Positions 9,416 through 19,163 of a stretch of DNA of 64,000 nt are shown piece after piece. The notes below the pieces were generated by a model. The model saw nothing but the letters and a program-made list of their open reading frames with translations. It was not told the DNA's origin and did no database searches. A program made the position numbers and the translations under genes. Every line of letters starts with the position of its first letter. Within the stretch, counting starts at the first letter, position 1. Origin of the DNA: Pseudomaricurvus albidus (GTDB lineage Bacteria; Pseudomonadota; Gammaproteobacteria; Pseudomonadales; Cellvibrionaceae); contig NZ_JAHKRS010000009.1 of the NCBI RefSeq assembly GCF_018863235.1, positions 1 through 64,000 on the forward strand, given 5' to 3'.

Positions 9416-10804
9416 TTACAAATCGTCCAGTTCTGAACCGATCAGGGTTCCACGCAGAGAGTTCGGCAGTGCTTCTTCGATCAGAATGTCGGCGAACTTG
9501 CCGATCAACTCCGGCTGATCGCTGCGGAAGTTAACAACCCGGTTGTTTTCGGTACGTCCGGACAGTTGTCCCGGATCTTTTTTCGAGTAACCGCTGACCA
9601 GTACGCGTTCGGTATTGCCCACCATTTTGCGTGAGATCTCAAAAGCCTGCTGGTTAATGCGCTGTTGCAGCAGTTTCAGACGCTCTTTCTTGACTTCTTC
9701 CGGCGTGTTGTCCGGCAGGTCGGATGCCGGGGTACCGGGACGAGGGCTGTAGATAAAGCTGAAGGACAGGTCGAAACCAATATCCTGGATCAGGTTCATG
9801 GTGCCTTCGAAATCTGCGTCCGTCTCACCGGGGAAGCCAACAATAAAGTCGGAGGAAAAGCAGATGTCAGGGCGAATTTTTTTCAGGCGACGCATCTTTG
9901 ATTTGTATTCCAGCACCGTGTGGCCGCGTTTCATGGCCATCAATATACGGTCGGAACCGCTCTGTACGGGCAGGTGCAGGTGGCTTACCAGTTCCGGTAC
10001 TTCGCCGTAGACCTCAATCAGGCTGTCAGAAAACTCAACCGGATGAGATGTGGTAAAGCGAATGCGGTCGATGCCGTCGATCGCTGCCACATAGGTAATC
10101 AGCTCGGCCAGATCCACAAGCGAGCCGTCGGGGCCCTCGGCGCGGTAGGCATTCACGTTTTGTCCCAACAGGTTGACTTCTCGCACGCCCTGGCCAGCCA
10201 GGTGGGCGACTTCCCGTAGCACGTCGGCAACCGGACGGCTGACTTCTTCACCGCGGGTGTAGGGCACCACACAGAAGGTGCAGTACTTGGAGCAGCCTTC
10301 CATGATCGAGACAAAGGCACTGACGCCATCTGCGTCAGGTTCCGGCAGATTGTCGAACTTCTCGATCTCCGGAAAACTGATGTCCACAACCACGGCACCG
10401 TTGCCCTTGGGGGTTTCCATCATCTCAGGCAGGCGGTGAAGCGTTTGTGGGCCAAAAATCAGGTCGACAAAAGGCGCCCGTTTGGCAATGGCCTCTCCTT
10501 CCTGGCTGGCGACACATCCGCCTACGCCAATCACCAGATCAGGTTTGTTCTCTTTAAGCTTTTTCCAGCGTCCCAGTTGGTGAAAGAGTTTTTCCTGGGC
10601 TTTTTCACGGATCGAGCAGGTGTTTACCAGCAGCACATCGGCTTCGCTGGGGTCGTCGGTGGGGATCATCTGATGAGATTCGCCCAGCAGGTCACGCATA
10701 CGATTGGAGTCGTATTCATTCATCTGGCAGCCGTGAGTCTGTATAAAAAGCTTTTTGGTGGGCTTTTCTGTGGGCTCTTGTGCCGTATCAACCGTATCAA
10801 CCAT
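9416..10804 (-). CDS. miaB: tRNA-2-methylthio-N6-dimethylallyladenosine synthase MiaB
   Basis: MiaB is a radical-SAM methylthiotransferase that thiomethylates i6A37 in tRNAs reading UNN codons. The 462-residue product has the three expected parts: an N-terminal UPF0004 domain opening with [14 protein letters not shown], the radical-SAM cluster [15 protein letters not shown], and a C-terminal TRAM domain ([12 protein letters not shown]). Conserved N-terminal cysteines for the second Fe-S cluster are present. The ATG at 10804 is the natural start. It is the first gene of the minus-strand housekeeping run and is separated from the PhoH gene by 136 bases in which no gene was seen. Confidence 0.97.
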   Translation of the reverse strand: MVDTVDTAQEPTEKPTKKLFIQTHGCQMNEYDSNRMRDLLGESHQMIPTDDPSEADVLLVNTCSIREKAQEKLFHQLGRWKKLKENKPDLVIGVGGCVASQEGEAIAKRAPFVDLIFGPQTLHRLPEMMETPKGNGAVVVDISFPEIEKFDNLPEPDADGVSAFVSIMEGCSKYCTFCVVPYTRGEEVSRPVADVLREVAHLAGQGVREVNLLGQNVNAYRAEGPDGSLVDLAELITYVAAIDGIDRIRFTTSHPVEFSDSLIEVYGEVPELVSHLHLPVQSGSDRILMAMKRGHTVLEYKSKMRRLKKIRPDICFSSDFIVGFPGETDADFEGTMNLIQDIGFDLSFSFIYSPRPGTPASDLPDNTPEEVKKERLKLLQQRINQQAFEISRKMVGNTERVLVSGYSKKDPGQLSGRTENNRVVNFRSDQPELIGKFADILIEEALPNSLRGTLIGSELDDL

Positions 10805-11174
10805 GAAACTACCTGTTTAAAACTACCTAGTGTAAAACTGCTTGTTAGGGGCTGTTACCCGGACATCGTTGCAAACGCTGTCCTAAAAATTCTCGTCAAA
10901 AGCGGCGAGTTAAAACCACTTTATCCGCTTGATATTGGCGTAACTGGCAGGCTGTCAGATGTTGTATAGCAGCTGCATAAAAATTAGCCAAAATCAGCAG
11001 GGGCGGGCATTATAGCGATGACAGAGGCTTATGCCCATACAGCAGCAGGAATAATTCCGTCAATTTGTGCTATCCTTGCGCGCCCTTCCCGTGGGACGGG
11101 GCTTTTCGGCAGGTTCTGCATTATTGCGGTCCGCCGTATAAGAGTTATTTGACGTGGAATTTCAGAGCAGATTT
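10805..11174. other. Intergenic region between miaB and the DUF1820 gene
   Basis: This 370-base stretch between divergent genes must hold the miaB promoter (reading left) and the DUF1820 promoter (reading right). I could not assign either convincingly. A GC-rich imperfect inverted segment (CCCGTGGGACGGG) occurs at about 11089-11101. No open frame with coding character and no tRNA or recognisable small RNA was found. Confidence 0.5.
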
Positions 11175-11513
11175 ATGGCCGACAAACCCATTTACAAAGT
11201 GATCTTTTATAACCAGAACCAGGTCTATGAAGTCTACGCGCGTGCTATCTACCAGAGCGATATGTATGGCTTTATTGAAGTTGAGGAATTTATCTTCGGT
11301 GAGCGCACACAGGTGATTGTGGATCCGGGTGAAGAGAAACTGAAAGGTGAATTCGCGAACGTGTCGCGCTCCTACATCCCGATGCAAGCCATTATCCGTA
11401 TTGACGAAGTGGAGAAAGAGGGAGCGGTTAAGGTTACCGAACTGAAAAGCAGTGACAAGGTGGCCCAGTTTCCCTTTTCAGCCCCCACGCCACCCAAGGG
11501 TAGCGAGGATTAA
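11175..11513 (+). CDS. DUF1820 family protein
   Basis: This small acidic cytoplasmic protein has 112 residues. The opening KPIYKVIFYNQNQVYEVYAR and the central SYIPMQAIIRIDEVEKEG are the hallmark of DUF1820, a gammaproteobacterial family of unknown function. The ATG at 11175 is chosen because family members begin a few residues before KPIYKV; an in-frame TTG/GTG extension to 11154 adds residues not usual for the family. It is convergent with the CHI-TonB fusion gene. No role can be assigned. Confidence 0.88.
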   Translation: MADKPIYKVIFYNQNQVYEVYARAIYQSDMYGFIEVEEFIFGERTQVIVDPGEEKLKGEFANVSRSYIPMQAIIRIDEVEKEGAVKVTELKSSDKVAQFPFSAPTPPKGSED

Positions 11514-11526
11514 CGGCGGGCATTGA

Positions 11527-11550
11527 GCGGGTTGAATGGAATCAGCCCGC
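11527..11550. terminator. Inverted repeat between convergent genes, possible terminator
   Basis: A 9-bp stem (GCGGGTTGA / TCAGCCCGC, one G-U pair) with a 6-base loop lies between the stops of the DUF1820 gene and the CHI-TonB gene. On the minus strand a short T-rich run precedes it; on the plus strand no T tract follows, so intrinsic termination is uncertain. Confidence 0.4.
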
Positions 11551-11569
11551 AAGTTAAAAATGAATATTC

Positions 11570-12826
11570 TCAGTCCGGCAACCGGAACTGGATGGGCAGG
11601 GAAAATGCAAATTCGCTGCCCTGGATATCGTCGGGCATCGGAGGGAAAGGCTTGGATCGCTCAACCGCCCTCAGGGCTTCCCGATTGAGCGTTTCGTACT
11701 TGGATGACTCAACTTCGGAAACGCTCTGTACTTCACCCTGACGATCGATAACCACTGCAATACGAACACTGCCTTCCTGGCCGCGGGATGCGGCGCGTTG
11801 GGGGTAGCGAATATGCTGGTAGGTCCACTTGAGCAGTTGGGAGTGGTAAATCTGGCGGCTCAACAGGCTTTCTGCCGTCAGTAGCGGGCCGCTATCATCC
11901 TCTTCGTCATCGAACAATTCCTCTTCTTCCGGCAAGTCAGCTTTAGAGGCTGCGGCTTTGGCTACCGCAGGTTTAGATTCGGGCTTTGCGGGAGTCGGAG
12001 TTTCCGTGGCCTTGACCACTTTAGGGGCTTCAGGTTTAGCTTGTGGCGTCTCGGCAGTGTCAGGTTCGGAGGCTGCCAGTGTCGGTTTTTCTATCTTTGG
12101 CGGTGCTGCTATGGATGGGGCCGTGACGACGGGTTTGGTGATTTCTGCAACGGGTCTGTTGTCATCGTCCAGCGCCGTCTGAGTAGGGGCAGCATCGGCG
12201 AGCTCAGTTTCAATGTCTGCGGCGGGTTGTACCCATTTAGCGACGGCATCGCGACGTCCTTGGGAAGGCGAGATGGATTCAAATTTTGCCAGTAGATCCC
12301 CGTCGATACTGCCATTGGTCAGTAGGGCGTCGCGAAACTCAGATGACAGCGGCACGCTGCCGATCCAGGTTCGCAACACCATGTTGAAGAATTTTGGAGA
12401 ATTAATCGACCCCAGTTCAACGTCGTTCAGGGTTACGGTGGTTTTAGTGCCGTCTCCACGAATGGCCAGGATATCGCCGGCGCGCAGAGAACGTTTCACA
12501 AAGGAGGTAAAGGAGACCATGTTTTCCGCCTGCTGGGTCAGCAGGTCAGGAGGATTGTTGATCGCCATGCCTTCAATCCACATGGAATTGAGCTGACGGG
12601 ACGAAAGGCGTTTGGCTACGACCCGGAGCTCGAGACGTCTGCGGCCGGGGTTGTTCAATTGGGATGCGGCATCTGCAGAGAGATTGTCGGTATAAAGAGC
12701 ACCAATAAATAGGTCTTTATTGAATTGTTTGTGGTCTGCCAAACCATTGAGAAGGGAGTCGGCAAACGTTAGCGGGGCACCAAGAACCAAAAGGGCAAAT
12801 AAAGCCCAAAAACCAGGGCGGGACAT
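11570..12826 (-). CDS. Chalcone-isomerase-like domain fused to a TonB C-terminal domain
   Basis: Four parts are seen in this 418-residue protein. Residues 1-22 are a signal-peptide-like segment ending in FA. Residues 24-172 are a bacterial chalcone-isomerase-like domain: FIGALYTDNL, LRAGDILAIRGDG, FFNMVLRTWIGSVPLSSEF. Residues of about 205-310 are a Pro/Ala/Lys/Glu-rich linker with an acidic run. Residues 325-418 are a TonB C-terminal domain: YPQRAASRGQEGSVRIAVVI, VESSKYETLNREALRAVERS. TonB normally links ExbBD energy to outer-membrane receptors through an N-terminal anchor with a conserved His; here the anchor looks cleavable and that His is missing. Whether it energises a receptor or only binds TonB boxes or peptidoglycan is unknown. 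It is a single gene with its own upstream region. Confidence 0.85.
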   Translation of the reverse strand: MSRPGFWALFALLVLGAPLTFADSLLNGLADHKQFNKDLFIGALYTDNLSADAASQLNNPGRRRLELRVVAKRLSSRQLNSMWIEGMAINNPPDLLTQQAENMVSFTSFVKRSLRAGDILAIRGDGTKTTVTLNDVELGSINSPKFFNMVLRTWIGSVPLSSEFRDALLTNGSIDGDLLAKFESISPSQGRRDAVAKWVQPAADIETELADAAPTQTALDDDNRPVAEITKPVVTAPSIAAPPKIEKPTLAASEPDTAETPQAKPEAPKVVKATETPTPAKPESKPAVAKAAASKADLPEEEELFDDEEDDSGPLLTAESLLSRQIYHSQLLKWTYQHIRYPQRAASRGQEGSVRIAVVIDRQGEVQSVSEVESSKYETLNREALRAVERSKPFPPMPDDIQGSEFAFSLPIQFRLPD

Positions 12827-13177
12827 AGTGAGTATCTCTTTTTATTTATGGTTAAACTTGTTCTTTTATTATCACACCTGAACACGCAAGGATGGCAGCT
12901 TGTTTGGCGTGGAAATTATCTGTTTAATACTCTACAGATATTCGTGTTGACTGCAAGGCGTAAAAGATCTCAGGATCAGGCTCTGCCAGCAGCCGTTGCC
13001 GGTCATTTTGTCGGGTTATTGGGAAGAAATCTGTCTCAGTAAGTAAAAACAAGCCGATATGCTATGTTAAGGCGACATTGATTGCGTGTTGTCTGTACAG
13101 AATATAAGGTAGAGTGGCGTCTATTTTCTCTTTTTTCGGCCGATGTTGTGCATCAGCCCACAACATCCGATGTCAGT
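12827..13177. other. Intergenic region between the CHI-TonB and cyclic-nucleotide-binding genes
   Basis: These 351 bases separate divergent genes and should contain both promoters. A TATAAG at 13103-13108 is a plausible -10 for the rightward gene, but the best matching -35 (TTGATT at 13078) would need a 19-base spacer. No gene, tRNA or strong hairpin was seen. Confidence 0.4.
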
Positions 13178-13864
13178 ATGTACAGCAAGCCCGTCAACGA
13201 ATATCCCAGATCAATCATTGAGCAATTGATCTCAGTGATTCCTTTTTACAAGCAGGTTCGTCAGCAGGACAACTGGCAGTTTGAACTGTTGCTGCAGCAT
13301 TCACGGGTTCTCGGCTTTGAGCCGGGAGAGTCTGTTGTAGAACAAGGTGCTGAAGGCAGTTGGCTGTATTTCCTGTTAAAAGGACAGCTTGAGGTGTTGG
13401 CGGGAGAAAATGCGCAGACCGTCAATTATATTACCCCGGGGGAGTTGTTTGGGGACTTGGCCATGTTGCTGAAAACAGAGCGCAGTGCCACGATCAAGGC
13501 TGATGAAAATTGTCGTGAAATTTTGGTATTTGCCACCGATTTTTCGCTGTTTGGAGTGTTAGAGGATACTCACCAGGTAAGTCTGGCAACTAAATTGACT
13601 TACTATCGTAATCTAAATCACAGTCTGCGATGGAAACTGGAAGTTTATCGCAGCAAATACCCCGAACATCCTCTGGCGGATCAGCATCGCTCCGTCAAAC
13701 TGTACCGTGGTGATAAAGATACAAAGGAAGAGTTGTCTGCACTACACGCCCAGGCCTGCAATCTGGGCGAGTTGTTGGTGGAATGGAATCAGGCATTCGG
13801 GCGCTTGACGCTGGTGGGTAACCGAGCCCCGGCGAAACAGCTCCTGGCTGAAATCTCCGGCTGA
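13178..13864 (+). CDS. Cyclic-nucleotide-binding (CRP-like) domain protein without DNA-binding domain
   Basis: From the ATG at 13178 the protein has 228 residues. Residues of about 45-150 form a cyclic-nucleotide-binding beta-roll. The phosphate-binding cassette reads GELFGDLAMLLKTERSATI, close to the CRP/PKA consensus and with the Arg that contacts cyclic phosphate, though Asp replaces the usual Glu. The C-terminal part is helical and polar, and no helix-turn-helix is visible, so it is not a CRP-type regulator. It may be a cAMP- or cGMP-responsive adaptor. The frame stays open upstream to 13082, but that extension looks non-coding. No ribosome site decides the start. It stands alone before the RND operon. 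Confidence 0.75.
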   Translation: MYSKPVNEYPRSIIEQLISVIPFYKQVRQQDNWQFELLLQHSRVLGFEPGESVVEQGAEGSWLYFLLKGQLEVLAGENAQTVNYITPGELFGDLAMLLKTERSATIKADENCREILVFATDFSLFGVLEDTHQVSLATKLTYYRNLNHSLRWKLEVYRSKYPEHPLADQHRSVKLYRGDKDTKEELSALHAQACNLGELLVEWNQAFGRLTLVGNRAPAKQLLAEISG

Positions 13865-14127
13865 GTCTGTTTATATCTCTTCGTTGATGGTTCTTTTTGT
13901 TTTCGACCGAAAGCATTGCGTGGAGCAGTGACATTTATTTGCGCGTCTGTAATGACTGCAGACAGCCGGTTTAGACCTGTTTTGGCCGCAAACGTCGCTA
14001 AAGCTTTCGCTAAACAGTGCTATGGTTGTCGGCGGTAAAAAAGTTCCTTTCTATTAACATTTCTTAGCTTGAGAGGCGTGACTATTGTCTTCAAAGTAGT
14101 CATCTTGTCTTAAGGTGTTCTCCAATA

Positions 14128-15264
14128 ATGAAACGATTTCAGCAATATCTGAAGTACATCTGGTCCAACAAAAATTACCGTATTTCCCTTTATCTGGGAG
14201 CAGTTATCTTGGTGTGGCTGGCCAGTGGAATGGTTTTACCTTCTGCAGAAGATGAGCCGCAAACGCAGGTTGTAGCAACTGAGCCAGAACCCATTCTGGT
14301 GCAGGCACGTTACATCGATGCCCAAAACTATCAGCCGGAACTCCGCATTCGAGCTTTTACTCAAGCTCATCGCAGTGTTTCACTGAGGTCTGAGCTGAGC
14401 GGTAAGGTTGTGGCTCTGCCCGCAGTTGAGGGGCAACCGGTGGCCAAGGGCGATGTTCTGTGTGAACTGGCGCTGGATGATCGCCAGGTGCGGTTGCTAG
14501 AGGCACAGTCGGCAGTCGATCAGGCACAGTTGGAATACGATGGTTCTCTGCGTTTGAAAAGTGGTGGCTACCAGTCCGCTACCGCTATTGCTGGTGCCAA
14601 GGCGCGTCTCGACAGCGCCAAAGCGGAGTTACTCCGCAGTCAGCTGGATATGGAAAACACTCGGATTCGGGCGCCTTTTGCCGGCGTCATTGATCGCTAC
14701 GCGGTAGAAGTTGGCGACTATATGGACCGGGGGGATGAGTGCGGTGTATTGCTCGAGCTGGATCCCATGATCATTCGCGGTCAGGTATCAGAGACTCAGG
14801 TCGGCCACTTGCGTAAAGGTGATAAAGCCTTCGGCCAGTTATTGACGGGACAAAAGGTCACTGGCGAGGTATCGCTGGTGGGTTATGGCTCCGACAGCAA
14901 GACCCGGACTTTCCCTGTTGAAGTGACAGTAGACAATAGAGACCTGACACTTCGCAGTGGCATCACCACCGAATTGATCGTACCGACTGCCGCCATTGCG
15001 GCTCATAAAATCCCGTCGTCGTTACTGACACTGGTCGATAACGGCAAGGTGGGGGTTCGTATTCTTTCCGAAGACCATCGTGTGCAGCTGGTGGAGGTCG
15101 AACTTATTGGTGACAGCGATGGCGCTATCTGGGTGTCGGGGTTACCTGCGCATACATTATTGATCACTGTGGGGCAGGAATACGTCAGTCAGGGCGAAAA
15201 GGTGAATGTCGCTATTGAGGGCGGCTCTGCGTCTACCGAAGCTGTAGGTTCTGCCGGCCTATGA
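14128..15264 (+). CDS. RND efflux periplasmic adaptor (membrane fusion protein)
   Basis: The 378-residue protein has one N-terminal membrane anchor (about residues 18-36), then a lipoyl/barrel-sandwich domain, an alpha-helical hairpin (AQSAVDQAQLEYDGSLRLKS region) and beta-barrel and membrane-proximal domains. TRIRAPFAGVIDRYAVEVGDY-type sequence is the usual second half of the lipoyl domain. It bridges an inner-membrane RND pump to an outer-membrane channel. Its last four bases overlap the start of the permease gene (ATGA), so the two are translationally coupled. No outer-membrane factor gene is present at this locus, so a TolC-like partner encoded elsewhere is inferred. Confidence 0.93.
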   Translation: MKRFQQYLKYIWSNKNYRISLYLGAVILVWLASGMVLPSAEDEPQTQVVATEPEPILVQARYIDAQNYQPELRIRAFTQAHRSVSLRSELSGKVVALPAVEGQPVAKGDVLCELALDDRQVRLLEAQSAVDQAQLEYDGSLRLKSGGYQSATAIAGAKARLDSAKAELLRSQLDMENTRIRAPFAGVIDRYAVEVGDYMDRGDECGVLLELDPMIIRGQVSETQVGHLRKGDKAFGQLLTGQKVTGEVSLVGYGSDSKTRTFPVEVTVDNRDLTLRSGITTELIVPTAAIAAHKIPSSLLTLVDNGKVGVRILSEDHRVQLVEVELIGDSDGAIWVSGLPAHTLLITVGQEYVSQGEKVNVAIEGGSASTEAVGSAGL

Positions 15265-18200
15265 ATCTTTTATCGATGGCGGTCAGCCACTACCGCAGTA
15301 CATTCTGTATTCTGGCTTTGATTATTTTTGCCGGTCTTTCCAGCTATAACCACATGCCCGTTGAAGCCCAGCCCGATGTTGACGTGCCTTACATTTACGT
15401 CGGTATCACTCTCGATGGGGTGTCCCCGGAAGACGGTGCCAGGCTGTTGGCAAGGCCCATGGAGCAAGAACTGCGCTCACTGGAAAACCTGGACGAGATC
15501 ATCTCTACAGCAAAAGAGTCCCATGTCACTATTCTGGTCAAGTTTGAAGCGGGCTCTGTAGACATTGACAAGGCGCTGGACGATGTTCGCAACGCGGTTG
15601 ATCGCGGCAAGGCTGAATTGCCCACAGATGCGGATGAACCCATTGTTGAAGAAATTACCGTCTCTGATTTTCCGTCGATTACGGTGGCGCTGAAGTCTGA
15701 AGAGGGTGTTTCGGAGCGTTTGGTTTTTCAGACTGCCAAGATGTTGCAGCGCGAGATCGAAGCACTGCCGGAAGTGCTTGAAGCCAATATGGTGGGTAAT
15801 CGTGAAGAGGTGGTTGAAGCGCTGATCAACCCGGCCAAGCTGGAGCATTACGGCATCACCAGTGACGAGCTGATTAATGCCATTCTGGGCAATAACCTGT
15901 TGGTTCCAGCGGGTCAGATTGACACCGGGCAGGGCAAGTTTTCCGTCAAGGTGCCGGGGCTGATCGAAACCTATCAGGATGTCTATGGCATCCCGGTGAA
16001 ATCCACTGCCGAGGGTGCAGTGACTTTGGGAGATGTGACCGACATTCGTCGTACCTTCAAGGATGCAGACAGTTTTACCAGTATCGATCTGCAGAAGGCC
16101 ATCCTGCTGGAAGTGAACAAGCGCACGGGAGGAAACCAGATACAGGTTTCCCGAGAAGTCAGAGGTCTGATTGCCGAGCTGGAATCCCGTATTCCGCCGG
16201 GTATTGAGGTGCAGTTTGCACTGGATCAGTCGGAATTTTCCGAGGCGTTAGTGTCCGAGATGTCTGGCAACATTGTCACCGCCATGGCGCTGGTGATGGT
16301 GATCGTGGTGGCGGCACTGGGTTTTCGTTCCGGCGCTCTGGTGGGGTTGGGGATTCCTTTCTCGCTCTTGATGTCGCTTATTGGTCTCGACTATCTCCAT
16401 TATTCATTCAATATCATGGTGATGTTCGGAATGATGCTGGCACTGGGTATGTTGATTGACGGTTCCATTGTCGTTACCGAATTTGCCGACCGGAAAATGG
16501 CGGAGGGGATGAGCAGTCGGGCTGCTTACTATATATCCGTCAAACGCATGTTCTGGCCGGTGGTGGCGTCGACGGCGACCACTCTGGCGGCGTTCCTGCC
16601 GTTGATGTTCTGGCCGGGAGTTTCCGGCGACTTTATGGGCTACTTGCCGGTTACCGTCTTCTGGGTATTGCTGGCGTCTCTGTTGTACGCCCTGTTTTTT
16701 GCTCCGGTACTGGGTTCGTTGATGGGCAAGTCGGCTATGGAGCCGGATGTACAGAATTACCTGCGCAGTCTGGAAACCGACTCTCCCACAAAGATGAGTG
16801 GTCACACCGGGCGCTATGCCCGCCTGCTGGAAGCTGTCCTGCGGCGGCCGATAGTGTTCTGTCTGTTGACGCTGGTTGTCCTCGTACTGATTTTTATGGC
16901 GTATGGCCGTTTTAATCACGGTGTACAGTTTTTTGCCGAGACGGAAGAAAAGTACGGCTCTGTGACTGTTCGTGCCATGGGTAACTTGTCGGTGGATGAG
17001 GCCAGGGACATCGTCAAGGAAGTGGAGCGTCGGGTGATCAAGGTGCACGGTGTGAAATCGATTTACTCATCCAGTAAAACTGACGGCAATGGTCAGGAAG
17101 TTCCAAAAGATGCGATTGGCACGATTCAGATAGAGCTGGACGATCCTGACACCATTGGGTATTCGACCCACAAGGTGTTTGAGCACATTCGCGAGGCTAC
17201 TGCCGGCATACCGGGGGTCAGGATTTCTGCAGCCATTATTGAAGGTGGTCCTCCTGTGGGCAGCCCGATTCAGATTCAGCTGGAGTCTATCGACAGTGAC
17301 AAGTTGCTGGAGGCAACTCTGGCAATGCGTCGTCATTTGGATTCCATGGAGGGATTGCGGGACGTTACCGACACTACCCCCCTGCCCGGTATTGAGTGGG
17401 AGATGGAGGTGGATCGTTCTCTGGCCGCGCAAGCGGGGGTGAACGTTGTGGAAGTGGGGCGTGCTGTACAGCTTGTGACCAACGGGATTCGCATTGGTGA
17501 ATACCGCCCTGACGATGCCGATGATGAGGTGGAAATCCGGGTGCGTTACCCCGATGGCATTCGCGGTATCCATGCGTTGGATAACCTCAGCATCAATACG
17601 GTGACTGGTGCCGTGCCGATCAGCGGTTTTGTCAAACGTGTTGCCAAGCCCAAAGTCGATAAAGTCGAGCGCATCGATGCGATTCAAGTAATGAAAGTTC
17701 GTGCCGATGTTAAGGAAGGTGTCCTCGCGGATGACAAGGTAAAAGAGATCAAGGCGTGGCTGGAACAGAACCCCATGGATGATGAGGTTCGTGTGGTCTA
17801 CCGGGGAGCCAACGAAGAGCAGGAGAAATCGGTTGAATTTCTGAGTGTCGCCTTTTCGTTGGCGCTGTTTCTGATGTTTGTGTTGTTGGTGACACAGTTT
17901 AACAGTTACTACCAGGCGGTATTGATTCTGTCGGCGGTGGTCATGTCCACCGCCGGAGTGCTGTTGGGATTGCTGTTAACCGGGCAGATCTTCAGTACGA
18001 TCCTCACCGGGGTGGGAATCGTGGCGCTGGCGGGTATTGTTGTGAATAACAACATTGTTCTTATTGATACCTATAACTTCATCCGCAAGGATAAAAAGAA
18101 TCTCTCCGACAGAGAAGCGGTGATTCTGGCTTGTGCCCAGCGATTGCGTCCGGTGTTTCTGACAACAGCGACCACAATTTTGGGGCTGATCACGATTGCG

Positions 18201-18446
18201 TTTTCCGTCAGTGTGGATTTGATCGGCCGCAAGGTAATTGCCGACGGCGTGGTCACTTCCATCTTTCAGCCGCTGGCCAGTGCGCTGGTGTCCGGGCTGC
18301 TGTTTGCCACGGTGCTGACCCTGATCGTGACGCCCGTGATGTTGATCGTGCCTCGTCGGTTTGTGTACCTGTATCAGCAGTGGGTTGATCCCAGGGTACG
18401 GCCTTTGTTCAATAAGATGAAGCGGACAAAGGAGGGGAGTGTATAA
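15261..18446 (+). CDS. RND-family efflux permease
   Basis: The gene encodes 1061 residues with the AcrB-type layout: a first membrane helix, a large periplasmic porter domain, a bundle of membrane helices around residues 335-480, a second large periplasmic loop and a C-terminal bundle around 865-1040. The proton-relay helix 4 reads GMLIDGSIVVTEF: one Asp is kept, while the second of the AcrB Asp pair is Gly, as in several non-AcrB branches. Substrate cannot be inferred. It starts inside the adaptor stop codon, and the PilZ gene follows after 66 bases that include a small inverted repeat (CACTGC/GCAGTG), so readthrough into that gene is possible. Confidence 0.95.
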   Translation: MNLLSMAVSHYRSTFCILALIIFAGLSSYNHMPVEAQPDVDVPYIYVGITLDGVSPEDGARLLARPMEQELRSLENLDEIISTAKESHVTILVKFEAGSVDIDKALDDVRNAVDRGKAELPTDADEPIVEEITVSDFPSITVALKSEEGVSERLVFQTAKMLQREIEALPEVLEANMVGNREEVVEALINPAKLEHYGITSDELINAILGNNLLVPAGQIDTGQGKFSVKVPGLIETYQDVYGIPVKSTAEGAVTLGDVTDIRRTFKDADSFTSIDLQKAILLEVNKRTGGNQIQVSREVRGLIAELESRIPPGIEVQFALDQSEFSEALVSEMSGNIVTAMALVMVIVVAALGFRSGALVGLGIPFSLLMSLIGLDYLHYSFNIMVMFGMMLALGMLIDGSIVVTEFADRKMAEGMSSRAAYYISVKRMFWPVVASTATTLAAFLPLMFWPGVSGDFMGYLPVTVFWVLLASLLYALFFAPVLGSLMGKSAMEPDVQNYLRSLETDSPTKMSGHTGRYARLLEAVLRRPIVFCLLTLVVLVLIFMAYGRFNHGVQFFAETEEKYGSVTVRAMGNLSVDEARDIVKEVERRVIKVHGVKSIYSSSKTDGNGQEVPKDAIGTIQIELDDPDTIGYSTHKVFEHIREATAGIPGVRISAAIIEGGPPVGSPIQIQLESIDSDKLLEATLAMRRHLDSMEGLRDVTDTTPLPGIEWEMEVDRSLAAQAGVNVVEVGRAVQLVTNGIRIGEYRPDDADDEVEIRVRYPDGIRGIHALDNLSINTVTGAVPISGFVKRVAKPKVDKVERIDAIQVMKVRADVKEGVLADDKVKEIKAWLEQNPMDDEVRVVYRGANEEQEKSVEFLSVAFSLALFLMFVLLVTQFNSYYQAVLILSAVVMSTAGVLLGLLLTGQIFSTILTGVGIVALAGIVVNNNIVLIDTYNFIRKDKKNLSDREAVILACAQRLRPVFLTTATTILGLITIAFSVSVDLIGRKVIADGVVTSIFQPLASALVSGLLFATVLTLIVTPVMLIVPRRFVYLYQQWVDPRVRPLFNKMKRTKEGSV

Positions 18447-18512
18447 GCACTGCCGTAAAAGCTTGCAGTGTCCATAATAAGGAGATGTCCGTAGCGACAA
18501 TGATGCCAATAC

Positions 18513-19163
18513 ATGAAATTTGAAGAAATTAAACTTGAACCGGGGTTCATGCTGCAACTGCAGACCGGCACTCTGGAAGATCAAGAGAAACGTATCAACT
18601 GTCGCTACATCGGCGCTCTGCCTGGCAAATACCTGCTGGTGACTCACCCGGCTAATACCCGCCTGCGCAGTGGCCAGAAACTGGTGGTTAAAGCCATGAT
18701 TGCCAATGGCATCGCTGTTTTCCCTGTCGTTGTTCAGTCGGTAATGACAGCCCCGTTTCCCATGGCTTATTTTTCTTTTCCTGCCAATGTCAGCGTCAAG
18801 CAAATTCGCGCAGCCACCCGTGTTAATGTCAGTCTGCCGGTGACCGTCACCAATCTCAGTAGCCTGTCTGTCGACTCCATCGAAGGGCGCTTTGCGGATC
18901 TCAGCATTTCCGGAGCAAAAGTTGAATTAAAAGATGTGGTGGGTGCTGTCGGAGATGAGTTGGAGCTGGCTGCGGATATTGAGCTGGGAGATATACGGCG
19001 TCGAATGGTTCTCAAAGCCGTGATTCGCGCGCGCATTGATCGCAGCACCAGTGAGCAGGATGAAGACTATCCCGCTGTTTATGGTCTGGAATTCCTGACC
19101 ACCGATGAAGACAACCAATTGTTGCTCCAGGCCTATGTTTATCGTCAATTGGCCGGCGTCTAA
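18513..19163 (+). CDS. YcgR-like PilZ-domain c-di-GMP effector
   Basis: The protein has 216 residues. The C-terminal half is a PilZ domain with both c-di-GMP motifs: RAATR at about residue 106 and DLSISG at about residue 129. The N-terminal half resembles the flagellar-brake (YcgR-N) domain, with repeated beta strands. Such two-domain proteins bind c-di-GMP at the domain junction and slow flagella or adjust surface behaviour. No flagellar gene is nearby, so the partner is unknown. It lies just downstream of the RND pair and overlaps the next gene. The receiver-GGDEF protein at 31038 could be one source of its ligand, but that link is speculation. Confidence 0.88.
   Translation: MKFEEIKLEPGFMLQLQTGTLEDQEKRINCRYIGALPGKYLLVTHPANTRLRSGQKLVVKAMIANGIAVFPVVVQSVMTAPFPMAYFSFPANVSVKQIRAATRVNVSLPVTVTNLSSLSVDSIEGRFADLSISGAKVELKDVVGAVGDELELAADIELGDIRRRMVLKAVIRARIDRSTSEQDEDYPAVYGLEFLTTDEDNQLLLQAYVYRQLAGV

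Noticed and set aside
16404-17687. Two antisense open frames within the RND permease gene
   Set aside because: The translations are His/Gln/Arg-rich, typical of shadows of membrane-protein genes, and the plus-strand gene is intact.
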